Under the pieces are notes generated by a model that saw only the letters and a program-made list of their open reading frames with translations, was not told where the DNA came from and searched no databases. A stretch of 64,000 bases of DNA from Microbacterium luteolum (GTDB lineage: Bacteria; Actinomycetota; Actinomycetes; Actinomycetales; Microbacteriaceae), in NCBI RefSeq assembly GCF_039533965.1, contig NZ_BAAAUN010000001.1, positions 1,648,950-1,712,949 on the forward strand, in the 5' to 3' direction. Shown here one piece after another: positions 35,637 to 44,311 of this stretch; position 1 is the first letter of the stretch; each line of letters starts with the position of its first letter. Position numbers and translations under genes: made by a program.

Positions 35637-37004
35637 TCAATCGTGAGTGGATTGGAAAAGAAGTATGGTCCGCTCCGCGAGTTCGGAGATCACCGAGTTG
35701 TCGAACCCGAACAGAGCCGAACGAGTGCGGTTCTGAAGTGGCGAGATCAGATGGGGAGGAAGGTTTGCAGTGCCGGACAGAATCCCCGCCACCGAACCGA
35801 CGGTTGCGCCGTTTGAGTCCGTGTCCCAGCCACTCATCACGACGCGCCCGACAGCGGTTGTGAAGTCCCCTTCGGCCCAGAGGAGAGCGGCGACCACGGC
35901 AGCAGCATTGTTGATCGTGTGCACCCAGGAGTAGTGCCCATACGCGCTATGGATCTCGTTGAGCGTGTACTCCCACGTGGAGCCCTCGCCGTGCAGTCGC
36001 AGGACGTGGCGGATGGCTTCCGCAAGCCGCGACCGCGGGGGCACGACTCTGAGCGCCTCCACGATCGCGGTCTTCGCGTCGTCCGTGACGAATGCGGACG
36101 CAACGAGCGCCGCTGCCCACATCTCCCCGTAGATGCCGTTGCCGGTGTGGGAGAGCGCGGCATCCTGGTACGACGCTCGTGCTGCTCCCCAAGGGTTTCC
36201 TGCGTGGACGTAGCCGAAGACATCCGCGCGGATCTGAGCGCCGATCCACTCACGATAGGGGTTGCGTCGACTTGCCGTGCGAGGAGCACGTACGCCATCG
36301 ACGAGATTCGCGTAAGCTGCTCGCTCAGCTGTATACATCTGCCCGATGGGCAACAATTGCATCCAGGATCTGCCGACCAGGTCCGGTGTGAGGTTCGGTC
36401 CGTAGGTTTCCAGCAGATGGAGACCGAGGATGGTGTAGTCGATGTCATCATCGCGCGCTGATCCCGCCACGTTGCCGCGCGTGGTCTCCGGCCAGTTCCG
36501 TCGAAGTTCGAACCCCTCAGGCTGAGGGTCCAGTTTGATGAAGTAGTCACGCAAGGGGTATGAATCAGTCAACCGCAGGTAGTCCGCGATACGATCGACG
36601 GTCCAGTAGTCGCCCAGCTCGACGGGCTTTCCGAGATTGCAGCCTGCAATGCGCCCCAGCCAGGCGGCGTGGATTCCGTCATGTGCCCTTACAAGGTCGA
36701 CATCATGGTGCGCCGGCTTTTGAATGAGCGTGGCTTCGATGTCGGCTAGAGGGGTCGGTTCTTCATAGGTCCAGTCGCCGGAGCGTGCGGAATCCTCGAG
36801 GGCATCGACGAGAGCGAGAACCGCTTCTCGATCGGTGGCATCTATGAGGTTCGCCTCGGACACGACGTCCGTGACCTGGTAGCCGCTCTGTCGTCGCTGA
36901 TCGAGCTCGTCGCTGAGCAGTACGCGCACATCCGAAGGGTTGTAACCCTCGACACGGTATGAGGGGTTCAGCACGAGACTCTCGGGATTCGTGGAAGCGG
37001 TCAC
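35637..37004 (-). CDS. ADP-ribosylglycohydrolase-family protein (paralogue 1, large subclass)
   Basis: The 455-residue protein has an N-terminal extension of about 105 residues before the DraG-like all-alpha domain. The first motif reads HAAWLGRIAGCNLGKPVE, with Cys where other members have the metal-ligand Asp. The second is ARDDDIDYTILGL in place of TDDT, and the third is GWDTDSNGATVGSVAG. This GC-LGKPVE plus DDDIDYT pattern marks a recognisable subclass of PF03747 rather than a decayed copy. It is the last gene of the operon and overlaps the kinase gene by 4 bp. Enzymes of this family cleave N- or O-glycosidic ADP-ribosyl bonds using two Mg ions. Confidence 0.88.
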   Translation of the reverse strand: MTASTNPESLVLNPSYRVEGYNPSDVRVLLSDELDQRRQSGYQVTDVVSEANLIDATDREAVLALVDALEDSARSGDWTYEEPTPLADIEATLIQKPAHHDVDLVRAHDGIHAAWLGRIAGCNLGKPVELGDYWTVDRIADYLRLTDSYPLRDYFIKLDPQPEGFELRRNWPETTRGNVAGSARDDDIDYTILGLHLLETYGPNLTPDLVGRSWMQLLPIGQMYTAERAAYANLVDGVRAPRTASRRNPYREWIGAQIRADVFGYVHAGNPWGAARASYQDAALSHTGNGIYGEMWAAALVASAFVTDDAKTAIVEALRVVPPRSRLAEAIRHVLRLHGEGSTWEYTLNEIHSAYGHYSWVHTINNAAAVVAALLWAEGDFTTAVGRVVMSGWDTDSNGATVGSVAGILSGTANLPPHLISPLQNRTRSALFGFDNSVISELAERTILLFQSTHD

Positions 37005-37963
37005 GGGTTCTCCGATCGTTGGCGTGATGGGGTCGGTTCACTCGCAGAGGTCACAAGATCGGTCGAGAGGATCATGTCGGAAGTGGGGATCGAGCGCTGC
37101 GCGCCTCTCCGGAGGGTCGCCAGCGCAGCAGCACGTGAACCCGCTCGCATCGCTTCGCGCATACCCACCGCTCTGCTCAGGTTCGCCGCAAGCACCCCGC
37201 AGTATGTGTCTCCCGCGCCGGTGGTGTCAAGTGGGTTCACGCGTACGGCGTCAACATGCTCGACCGCTCCGTCCCGGTCACAGTAAAGGCTGCCGGAAGA
37301 TCCGAGAGTGACGATGACTCGGGGAACTCTGGCCAACAGCGCTCGGGCGGCGGCAGCAGGGTCCTGCAGGCTTGTGTAGCTGGTCGCCTCGTGCTCGTTG
37401 ACGATCAGCACATCGATCCACTGCCAGAGCGCGTCAGCGATCGGAAGCGCTGGCGCTGCGTTGAGCAACAAAAGCGCTTGGGGGTGTTTGATTCGGCCCA
37501 CCACCTCGATCAGGTCAGCCGGCGTCTCGAGCTGCATGACGATGATCCTGGCCCTGGCGACACTCGCCTCCGCCTCCGGCGTCGGCAGCGTGCGCAGGTT
37601 GATGTTGGCGCCCGGGACGACGACGATACTGTTCTCGCCGGCATCGCCGAGCATAACGATCGCTCGACCGCTGGGGCCGGTGTGGCGACCTGCCAGGACA
37701 TCGATCCCCTCGGCCTCAAGGGACGCCCGAAGTTGATCGCTTGCATCATCGTCCCCCACACAGCAGATCAACGTTGTGGCTGCGCCTCCCGCGCGGGCGG
37801 CCGCAACCGCTTGATTGCCGCCCTTTCCGCCCGGGCTGCTGAGGCAGCCTGTCGCCACGACCGTCTCGCCCTGCCCGGGAAGACGATGCATGGTGAGTGA
37901 TTCGTCCAGGTTGATGCTCCCGATGACCACCACGGAGCCCGTTGTCGGAGAGGTCGAGGTCAT
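37001..37963 (-). CDS. PfkB-family carbohydrate kinase, ribokinase-like
   Basis: The 320-residue kinase matches ribokinase. It has GSINLDE near the N-terminus, the PfkB signature 1 GGKGGNQAVAAARAGG (about 45-60), and the C-terminal anion-hole motif NPLDTTGAGDTYCGVLAANL with the catalytic Asp (about 254). Ribokinase phosphorylates D-ribose at O5 for entry into the pentose phosphate pathway. Here it lies between ADP-ribosylglycohydrolase genes, overlapping the next by 4 bp, which suggests it captures a pentose released by those enzymes. Other PfkB substrates such as nucleosides cannot be excluded. Confidence 0.9.
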   Translation of the reverse strand: MTSTSPTTGSVVVIGSINLDESLTMHRLPGQGETVVATGCLSSPGGKGGNQAVAAARAGGAATTLICCVGDDDASDQLRASLEAEGIDVLAGRHTGPSGRAIVMLGDAGENSIVVVPGANINLRTLPTPEAEASVARARIIVMQLETPADLIEVVGRIKHPQALLLLNAAPALPIADALWQWIDVLIVNEHEATSYTSLQDPAAAARALLARVPRVIVTLGSSGSLYCDRDGAVEHVDAVRVNPLDTTGAGDTYCGVLAANLSRAVGMREAMRAGSRAAALATLRRGAQRSIPTSDMILSTDLVTSASEPTPSRQRSENP

Positions 37964-38955
37964 GGCGTGAGAGCGTCCGCGAATGTCAACCCGGCAAGTT
38001 GCGGGATGCTCAGCCCGGCAAGACGACTCGTTGCGATGGTGACGTCAGCCGGAATCCAATCCTCTCCGAAGCGAAGCGCGGCTGCAATGCCCGCCAGGGC
38101 CGGGAGCGTGGCGCCGTTGTGTGGCTGTGCAAGCGTGCCCAGCATCAGATCTTCGGCGCTCGAGGCGGCAGCCACGTGCGCCAACAGGAACGCAAGAGTC
38201 TCCGGTGCCGCAGTCGGGTAACTATAGATCCAGTCGCCAACCTCGACGCTGAGCCGCCGAGCCCGTGCCAGCGGGGCCGGCGTCTGCTCGGCAACTGCAA
38301 GTGCATCTTCCGCCACCCTCCGGCTCCACGTTCCCGAGGGAAGCGATTCAGCTACCGCGCGGGCGGCCTCGCGTCCATCAGCGCCGCGGGCGAGGCGCGA
38401 GAGCAGAAGCGCTACCGCGACGGCGCACCACAAGCCGTCGCGGGCAGTGGTGTACTGCGCATCCTCTTTGGCAGCCTCGAGGATCGCAGCCTCGTGGTCG
38501 TGCGCAGCCGCCGCGGCCGCGGCACGCACCATTGCGAGATCATCGAAGTAATGCGGATTGTCATTGCCCGCTTGATGCGGAGCAAGCCCGCGAGACAGGT
38601 TGAGCAGTGCGCTATGAACTCCGATACGAACTCCCGCCCGAGAGTCGATTCTCGAGGCCGCGAGTTCACGCCACTCTTCAAGGCGTTCCGCGTTCGTGCG
38701 ATGTTGCAGCGTGTACGAGAAGACGAACCACTCACTCGCTTCCGCGGGGGCCGGGTGCAGAAGCGCAGGCGGGTTCGCATGGGCAAAGGGCCGGGGAACG
38801 TTCGTGACGTGATCCCGATCGGCGAGCTCGGTGAGGAAACGCTGGCGATGAACGCGTTTCGGAGGGAGCGAGTGAATGTGGAAGTCGCTGTTCAGCGCGC
38901 CGGCGGAATCGCCGGCTATCAAACCCCGGACCATCCTCTCGGTGTGGGAGTTCAT
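37960..38955 (-). CDS. ADP-ribosylglycohydrolase-fold protein without metal ligands (paralogue 2)
   Basis: The 331-residue protein keeps the family start (RGLIAGDSAGALNS), an internal DraG-like helical repeat pattern and a closing TLAQPHNGATLPALAGIAAALRFG segment. The TDDT site is not recognisable, and the C-terminal DxDT is replaced by PHNGAT. It therefore lacks most of the aspartates that hold the two Mg ions. It may be a non-catalytic partner or use a different mechanism. Its ATG at 38955 overlaps the stop of the next paralogue by 4 bp (ATGA), so it is co-translated with an intact enzyme. Confidence 0.72.
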   Translation of the reverse strand: MNSHTERMVRGLIAGDSAGALNSDFHIHSLPPKRVHRQRFLTELADRDHVTNVPRPFAHANPPALLHPAPAEASEWFVFSYTLQHRTNAERLEEWRELAASRIDSRAGVRIGVHSALLNLSRGLAPHQAGNDNPHYFDDLAMVRAAAAAAAHDHEAAILEAAKEDAQYTTARDGLWCAVAVALLLSRLARGADGREAARAVAESLPSGTWSRRVAEDALAVAEQTPAPLARARRLSVEVGDWIYSYPTAAPETLAFLLAHVAAASSAEDLMLGTLAQPHNGATLPALAGIAAALRFGEDWIPADVTIATSRLAGLSIPQLAGLTFADALTP

Positions 38956-39953
38956 CGCGGTGTCCTCTCGATCAGGGCGACCAAGTCGTCGGCGGCATCC
39001 AGGGGGTGAATCCCTGCCATGGAACGGATGCAGGATCCCTCGACCGGCCGAAGTCCTGAGACCCAATCGCCAGGGAACCCCTCAAGTCCGCTGATGGCCC
39101 CTGCGATGCAACCGGCAATGGCGGCGTTCGTGTCAGCGTCGCGCCCGAGGTTCACCGCGTACAGCAGACTGTCTCGAACGTCGCCGTCGCCGACGAGCAG
39201 GCTTGCCATCGCGAGCGCCACCGCCTCCGGGCCGACGTCGGCCCAGAAGTACACCGGCACAGCGAGCCGCTCGCCGAGCGCGACGGCGAGTGCTTCGTGA
39301 GCAAGCCCGGACTCCACGAGCGCCTGCGCATCCCGAAGATTCCGTGCCGTCCAGCTGTCTTGGGGGATGGCTGCCAATGCTGCGTCGAAGCACTCGCGCG
39401 CAGTGGCACCGGCCATCGCAGCCGATACCGCCACCGCCACGACCACCCCGCAGTGAATACCCTCGCCGCTGTGACTGACCATGCCGTCTGCGATCGCCAG
39501 TCGAGCGGCGACCTCGAGGTCACCGTTTGCGACTACGCCGATCGGAGCGACGCGCATCGCGAGCCCGTCACTCCACGCGTGGATGTGGTCACCGGTGAGC
39601 GGCGGCCGGATTCCACGGCGGAGATTGTCGATGGCAGCCATCTCGGAGAAGCCCCCGCCTTTGAAGCCATCGGCCTGCGGCAGTACGTCTTCTATCCATG
39701 ACTGGGCAAAGTCGTCATGAGTGGCGGAGATTCCCACTCGTTGAAGGGTCTTGGCGGTGAGAAGCGCGTACTCGGTGTCATCGCTTCCGGCCGGGTTCTC
39801 GGCGAGGAAGCCGGTCACCCGCCCGTACTGCTTCTGGATCTCTCGAGCCGACAGCGCCTCCACTGGTCGGCCTATGGCGTCGCCGAGGGCGAGGCCGGCC
39901 ATCGCACCTCGAGCGCGAGACCTCAGAGTCAGTGGCGGAGTGTGTACGGTCAT
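38952..39953 (-). CDS. ADP-ribosylglycohydrolase-family protein (paralogue 3, canonical)
   Basis: The 333-residue protein has all family motifs: GLALGDAIGRPVE (residues 20-32), GSDDTEYALL (56-65) and NLGRDADTNAAIAGCIAGAISG near residue 270, giving the complete di-metal site. It is the closest to classical DraG/ARH enzymes in this locus. It lies 28 bp after paralogue 4 in the same operon. Expected reaction: hydrolysis of an N- or O-ribosyl bond; the true aglycone is unknown. Confidence 0.9.
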   Translation of the reverse strand: MTVHTPPLTLRSRARGAMAGLALGDAIGRPVEALSAREIQKQYGRVTGFLAENPAGSDDTEYALLTAKTLQRVGISATHDDFAQSWIEDVLPQADGFKGGGFSEMAAIDNLRRGIRPPLTGDHIHAWSDGLAMRVAPIGVVANGDLEVAARLAIADGMVSHSGEGIHCGVVVAVAVSAAMAGATARECFDAALAAIPQDSWTARNLRDAQALVESGLAHEALAVALGERLAVPVYFWADVGPEAVALAMASLLVGDGDVRDSLLYAVNLGRDADTNAAIAGCIAGAISGLEGFPGDWVSGLRPVEGSCIRSMAGIHPLDAADDLVALIERTPR

Positions 39954-39981
39954 ATCGGTGCGTCCTCGTAGGTATTGGTGG

Positions 39982-41154
39982 TCATCTCAAAGTCAAGGTC
40001 TGGTGAGCGAGCGTGAGCAGACGGTCCAACTGTGCTCTCGAATCGTCGATGTCGTTGCGGATCATTTCGGTGGCGACGTCGGTCACGAGGTCGGCGTAGT
40101 GCGCGATGCTCGTACGGCTGGCGAGCTCGATCTGTGTGAGCCAGTCCTGATCGACAACGCTGCTGCCGCCAAGGCCACCCGTGATCGATCCGACCATGCT
40201 CGCAATCGAGTCCGAATCGCGGCCGTAGTTCACGGCGCCAAGGATGGTGGCTCGGAAATCGCCGTCATGGGCTACGAGGAGGCCGAGGGCGACCGGCAGC
40301 TCTTCGATCGCTTTGGTGCGTGAGGGAAGACGAGCGTCGAGGTTAGGTTGACGGTAGTGCTCACCCACGGTATCGAACGGACGGATGGCGTCGCGTAGGC
40401 GCACCTCGACATCAGCCGCCGCAACCTCAACGCCGCGGAGAACTCGGGCGGCATCCACGACGGCGGAGATGGCGGCGTAAGTGCCGTCGTGTGCCGAAGA
40501 CAGAGCGACATCGATGACCGAGTCAATGGTCGCACCGGGCGCCCCTGACTCGGCAACAGCCGCCGCGAACACTCCGGCCGCCTCCCTCCCGTAGCTGGAC
40601 TGGTGGGCTCCAGCGATGTCGATCGCCTCGGCGTACGCCCGCTGCGGGTTCGCGAGGTTCACGATTCCCACTGGGGCCATGAACATGGCCGCTCCACAGT
40701 TGACGGCGTTGCCGACGCCGGCCTCACGCGGATCGATATGCCCGACTTGCAAGCGGGCGACCAACCACTTCTCGGCCAGAAACACGCGCTGCAGCAGGAT
40801 CGACTCTCGCTCGAGTTCAGGAATCCACCACAGATCGGTCTGCATCATGGGAACGAGGTCGGAGGCGATCGCGAATGCGTCAAGGTGCGTCCGGCGGCCG
40901 GCATAGACCTTGATCAGTGCCTGCGTCATCAACGTGTCGTCCGTGATGTGCCCGTCACCCTTGTGGTACGGACTGATCGGCCGGCGCGTCTTCCAATCCG
41001 GGTAGAACGGACCGACGATGCCTTCGACTCGTCCACCATGCCGTTCCCTGATCTGCTCAGGGCTGTACCCTTCGGTGGCGCCGCCGAGTGCGTCGCCGAT
41101 CGCAGAGCCGGCGAGGATGCCGAATGCTCGATCTCTGATCCAGCTGCCTTCCAT
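39982..41154 (-). CDS. ADP-ribosylglycohydrolase-family protein (paralogue 4)
   Basis: The 390-residue protein has ILAGSAIGDALGGATEGYS (13-31), HITDDTLMTQAL (69-80) and a late NYGRDSDSIASMVGSITGGLGG. The di-metal site is intact, with DSDS in place of DxDT. An insert between the first two motifs (about residues 40-68) includes a WKTRRPISPYHKGDG loop not seen in the other paralogues, probably shaping substrate specificity. It follows the solute-binding-protein gene by 64 bp in the operon. Confidence 0.9.
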   Translation of the reverse strand: MEGSWIRDRAFGILAGSAIGDALGGATEGYSPEQIRERHGGRVEGIVGPFYPDWKTRRPISPYHKGDGHITDDTLMTQALIKVYAGRRTHLDAFAIASDLVPMMQTDLWWIPELERESILLQRVFLAEKWLVARLQVGHIDPREAGVGNAVNCGAAMFMAPVGIVNLANPQRAYAEAIDIAGAHQSSYGREAAGVFAAAVAESGAPGATIDSVIDVALSSAHDGTYAAISAVVDAARVLRGVEVAAADVEVRLRDAIRPFDTVGEHYRQPNLDARLPSRTKAIEELPVALGLLVAHDGDFRATILGAVNYGRDSDSIASMVGSITGGLGGSSVVDQDWLTQIELASRTSIAHYADLVTDVATEMIRNDIDDSRAQLDRLLTLAHQTLTLR

Positions 41155-41218
41155 GGTTACCTTTCAGGAGTGAGTGCTGACCTTGCGAGAGCGGACTGTG
41201 CCACCCGCCCCCGCGAGT

Positions 41219-42496
41219 TCAGCGGTTGGTCTGGTTCCAGCCATCGACGAGTTGCGACTTCAACTGCTTCTCGTCGATCGCCCCGGAGAGGAACTGCTGA
41301 TAGGCAGGTGTCGCCACGGTCGTCTTCCATCCCGGATAGTTGGTGGCCGCAGAAGCAGGAGCCGGGACCAGGCTCTCGCCGGACTGCAGTACGGCTCCCC
41401 ATCCGGTCTTGTCCGCGGCGAGAGAGGCGAGCACGTCGCGGCCCTCCTGCGTCGGCGGGATGAGTCCTTCTGCGAGGTTGAGCTCCGCCAGGTTCTCCGC
41501 TTCCATGTAGAAGTCCAAAAACTGCGCCGCCTCCTCGATGTGATCCGACTCCGCTGACACCGAGATCGTGGAAGGGATCGCGGCCTGCTGGCTGCCATCG
41601 GAGCCTTCGAGAGGCGGGAGAACCACCCAGTCCACACCCTCAGGCGCATCGGTTTCGAAGTTCGCGATGTGGTACGACTGCTGCAGCAGCATCGCCGCCT
41701 GCCCGGCATAAAACGTCGGCAGAACATCGGCACTTGACTGAGAGACACCTGCCGGATCGAGCGAACCCGCCTCGATCATGTCCTTGACGCGGTTCGGAAT
41801 GTCCATCTCAGCTGCTCCGACATCGAGTTTGGCCTCGCCGCCTTCGCCGCTGAAATACTCGGCACCGAACCCGAGCCCGAGACTGACGAACGCCGCGGTC
41901 GGACTCTTCAGCCCCCACGCGAGTCCGTGGACGCCAGACGATGAGGTCGCCGACGCAAGGGCTTCAAGGTCATCCCAACTGAGCGAATCGCCCGTGGGCA
42001 CTTCCTGGCCCGATGCCTCGATCAGGCCACGATTCGCGAACACGACGTAGGTCTGCATCTCGATCGGGATCCCCGCGAGGATGTCATCGATCTGGACGGC
42101 CCCCCTTACGCCCTCATCAATGCTGTCCACCGTCTCCTCGGACAGATGATCATGGAGGTCGGCGACGAAGCCCTGCTCGACGTACTGTCTGATGTCCTGC
42201 GCATCGTCCATGAAGATGTCGGGGAGCGTGCCGCCGGCGGCCTGTGTGCTCAGCTTCTCGTACACAGAGTCGATCGGCGTCAACACCAGATCGATCTGAA
42301 TATCCGGGTGGTTCTCGTTCCAGGCATCGACAATCGCCTGATTGGCGGTTTGACCGTCTGTGGTGTTCGCGAATGCTTGGAAGGACAGCGTGATCGGTCC
42401 TCCGGCGTCGTTCTCGGCAGATCCTGCGCATCCTGCCAGTAGGGCAACCGTGAGGGTTGTGCCGAGAGCGAGGGCTGCGGGTTTGTAAAGCTTCAT
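41219..42496 (-). CDS. Sugar ABC transporter solute-binding lipoprotein (CUT1)
   Basis: The 425-residue protein starts with a lipoprotein signal peptide ending in the lipobox LLAGC (Cys about 23). A family-1 extracellular binding-protein fold follows (ITLSFQAFANTTDGQTANQAIVDAWNENHPDIQID). It would be anchored outside the membrane and deliver a sugar or glycoside to the two permeases encoded upstream. No ATPase gene is present. Actinobacterial CUT1 systems usually share one MsiK-type ATPase, so this is expected. The substrate is inferred from the neighbouring ribosyl-hydrolase and kinase genes. Confidence 0.92.
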   Translation of the reverse strand: MKLYKPAALALGTTLTVALLAGCAGSAENDAGGPITLSFQAFANTTDGQTANQAIVDAWNENHPDIQIDLVLTPIDSVYEKLSTQAAGGTLPDIFMDDAQDIRQYVEQGFVADLHDHLSEETVDSIDEGVRGAVQIDDILAGIPIEMQTYVVFANRGLIEASGQEVPTGDSLSWDDLEALASATSSSGVHGLAWGLKSPTAAFVSLGLGFGAEYFSGEGGEAKLDVGAAEMDIPNRVKDMIEAGSLDPAGVSQSSADVLPTFYAGQAAMLLQQSYHIANFETDAPEGVDWVVLPPLEGSDGSQQAAIPSTISVSAESDHIEEAAQFLDFYMEAENLAELNLAEGLIPPTQEGRDVLASLAADKTGWGAVLQSGESLVPAPASAATNYPGWKTTVATPAYQQFLSGAIDEKQLKSQLVDGWNQTNR

Positions 42497-42542
42497 TGCT
42501 TGGCCTTTCTTTCTCTTTGGAACGTGCGGTTAGTAGTCGAGG

Positions 42543-43412
42543 TCATCCTTTGACCGCGCCCGAAAGGAGGCCGTTTCCGAGGCGGCGCTGGACGATCGCG
42601 AAGAAGACGATGCTCGGAATGCTCGCGAGCAGCGCCGCAGCCGCGAGCGGCCCCACATCTACGCGCCCGTCCGATCCGACAAAAGCCGCAAGTGCCACGG
42701 GAAGCGTGTACGTGCTGGGCGTCTGCAGAAGGACCAGGGCGAAGAAGAACTCGTTGAAGGAGATGACGAACGTGAACATGGCGGTTGCGACGAGCCCCGG
42801 CTGCAGGAGCGGGAAGATCAGCATCCGCAGGACCGTGAACCTTCCCGCTCCGTCGATTGCCCCTGCCTCCTCGATCTCCACAGGGATCGAGGCCACGAAT
42901 CCTTGCAGCATCCACAGCGAGAAAGGCAGGTTGAAGACGACGTATACCGCTGTCAGGCCCACGAGCGAATCAATGAGCCCGACGTTCCGAAGAATGAGGA
43001 ACAGCGGGATGATGATGAGGATGACAGGGACGATCTGGCTGACCAGCACCCATCCGACACCGAGAGAGCGGCCCAATCCTCTCGACCGCGCCATGAGATA
43101 TGCGCCCGGTACGGCCAGCACCATCACCAGCACGGTCGATGCCAGTGAAACGACGATCGAGTTCGCCGTCGCCATCACGAGGCCACGTCCGCCGGAGAGC
43201 GCTTCCGCGTAGTTCTCGAGGGTGATCGGCGTCGGAATCAAATTGACGGCGAGAGAGTTGAGCTCCTGACCGGTCTTCAAAGACGTGGCCAGCAACCACA
43301 GCAATGGGAAACCCAGGAAGATCAGAAACAGTGTCAATGCGCCGTACTGGAAGATCCGGGTCAGCGAGTTTGTGCGATTCACGATTGACGCCTTTCTCGG
43401 AACTGAGCCCAC
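42543..43412 (-). CDS. CUT1 sugar ABC transporter permease (MalG type)
   Basis: The 289-residue protein has six membrane helices and the MalG-type EAA loop (PVEIEEAGAIDGAGRFTVLRMLIFPLLQPG). It overlaps the upstream permease gene by 34 bp. With that permease it forms the transmembrane channel of the importer. Length and motif placement are normal. Confidence 0.92.
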   Translation of the reverse strand: MGSVPRKASIVNRTNSLTRIFQYGALTLFLIFLGFPLLWLLATSLKTGQELNSLAVNLIPTPITLENYAEALSGGRGLVMATANSIVVSLASTVLVMVLAVPGAYLMARSRGLGRSLGVGWVLVSQIVPVILIIIPLFLILRNVGLIDSLVGLTAVYVVFNLPFSLWMLQGFVASIPVEIEEAGAIDGAGRFTVLRMLIFPLLQPGLVATAMFTFVISFNEFFFALVLLQTPSTYTLPVALAAFVGSDGRVDVGPLAAAALLASIPSIVFFAIVQRRLGNGLLSGAVKG

Positions 43413-44311
43413 AGGTAGCCCGACAGCAGCACGATGATCACCAGCATGATCACGTCGCCCATGGCGGCCGCCAACGCGATGTCACGGGACTTGAACGCTT
43501 CGACGTAGGTGAAGAGCATCGGCAGCATCGTGGATGTGCCCGGACCTCCCTGAGTCAGCACATAGACGAGACCGAAGGAGTTGAAGTTCCAGATGAAACT
43601 CAGGGACGTGATCGAGACGATGATCGGCCGCAAGGAGGGCAAAGTGACGGAGACGAAACGACGCATAGCCCCGGCACCGTCGATCTCAGCCGCCTCGATA
43701 AGTTCCTTGGGGATCTGCTGGAGGCCCGCCAGCAGCGTGACGGTGTTCTGGGGCATCCCTGCCCAGATACCGACGACGATGACCGCCGGCAATGCCCAGG
43801 TGAAGTCGCCCAGCCAGTTGATGTCCGAAGGCAACCCCACCTGGCCGAGAAGCCAGTTCAGCGGCCCTCGGGTTGGCGAGTAGATCATCTGCCAGATGAT
43901 CGCGATGACCACCGGCGGCATCGCCCAGGGGAGCAGCGCGAGGAGGCGCGCGAGTCCCCGAAGCCGGAGGTTCGTATTAAGCAGCAGCGCGAGCGACAGA
44001 CCCAACAAGAACTGACCGGCCGTGACGACGACGCCCCAGAGGATACCGACGCCGAAAGACCGCCAGAAGAGCGAGTAGTCAGCCAGAACTTCGAAATTCT
44101 CCACACCCACAAAGTTCGGCAGACCCTTCTGCAAGAAAGTGGCGTCCGTAAAAGCCAGCGAGATTCCCCAAATCAGCGGAGCGACACTCAACACGAGAAC
44201 CGGGATGAGCGAAGGCAGAACGAGCGCCGCGGTCTCCAGCCGGGTTCCCTGCATCGGCGCCCTCGAGCGGCGCGGGGACCGCTCGAGCCTGGTCTTCATG
44301 CCGATGATCAT
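43379..44311 (-). CDS. CUT1 sugar ABC transporter permease (MalF type)
   Basis: The 310-residue protein (ATG at 44311) has about six membrane helices and the EAA loop IPKELIEAAEIDGAGAMRRFVSVTLPSLRP. Its start codon shares one base with the stop of the lacI gene (TGATG), so regulator and transporter are translated from one message. It is the first transporter gene of the operon. Confidence 0.92.
   Translation of the reverse strand: MIIGMKTRLERSPRRSRAPMQGTRLETAALVLPSLIPVLVLSVAPLIWGISLAFTDATFLQKGLPNFVGVENFEVLADYSLFWRSFGVGILWGVVVTAGQFLLGLSLALLLNTNLRLRGLARLLALLPWAMPPVVIAIIWQMIYSPTRGPLNWLLGQVGLPSDINWLGDFTWALPAVIVVGIWAGMPQNTVTLLAGLQQIPKELIEAAEIDGAGAMRRFVSVTLPSLRPIIVSITSLSFIWNFNSFGLVYVLTQGGPGTSTMLPMLFTYVEAFKSRDIALAAAMGDVIMLVIIVLLSGYLWAQFRERRQS

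Noticed and set aside
35304..35816. Rightward frame of 170 codons after the HAD gene
   Set aside because: It overlaps the end of the supported ADP-ribosylglycohydrolase gene, and no family resemblance is seen.
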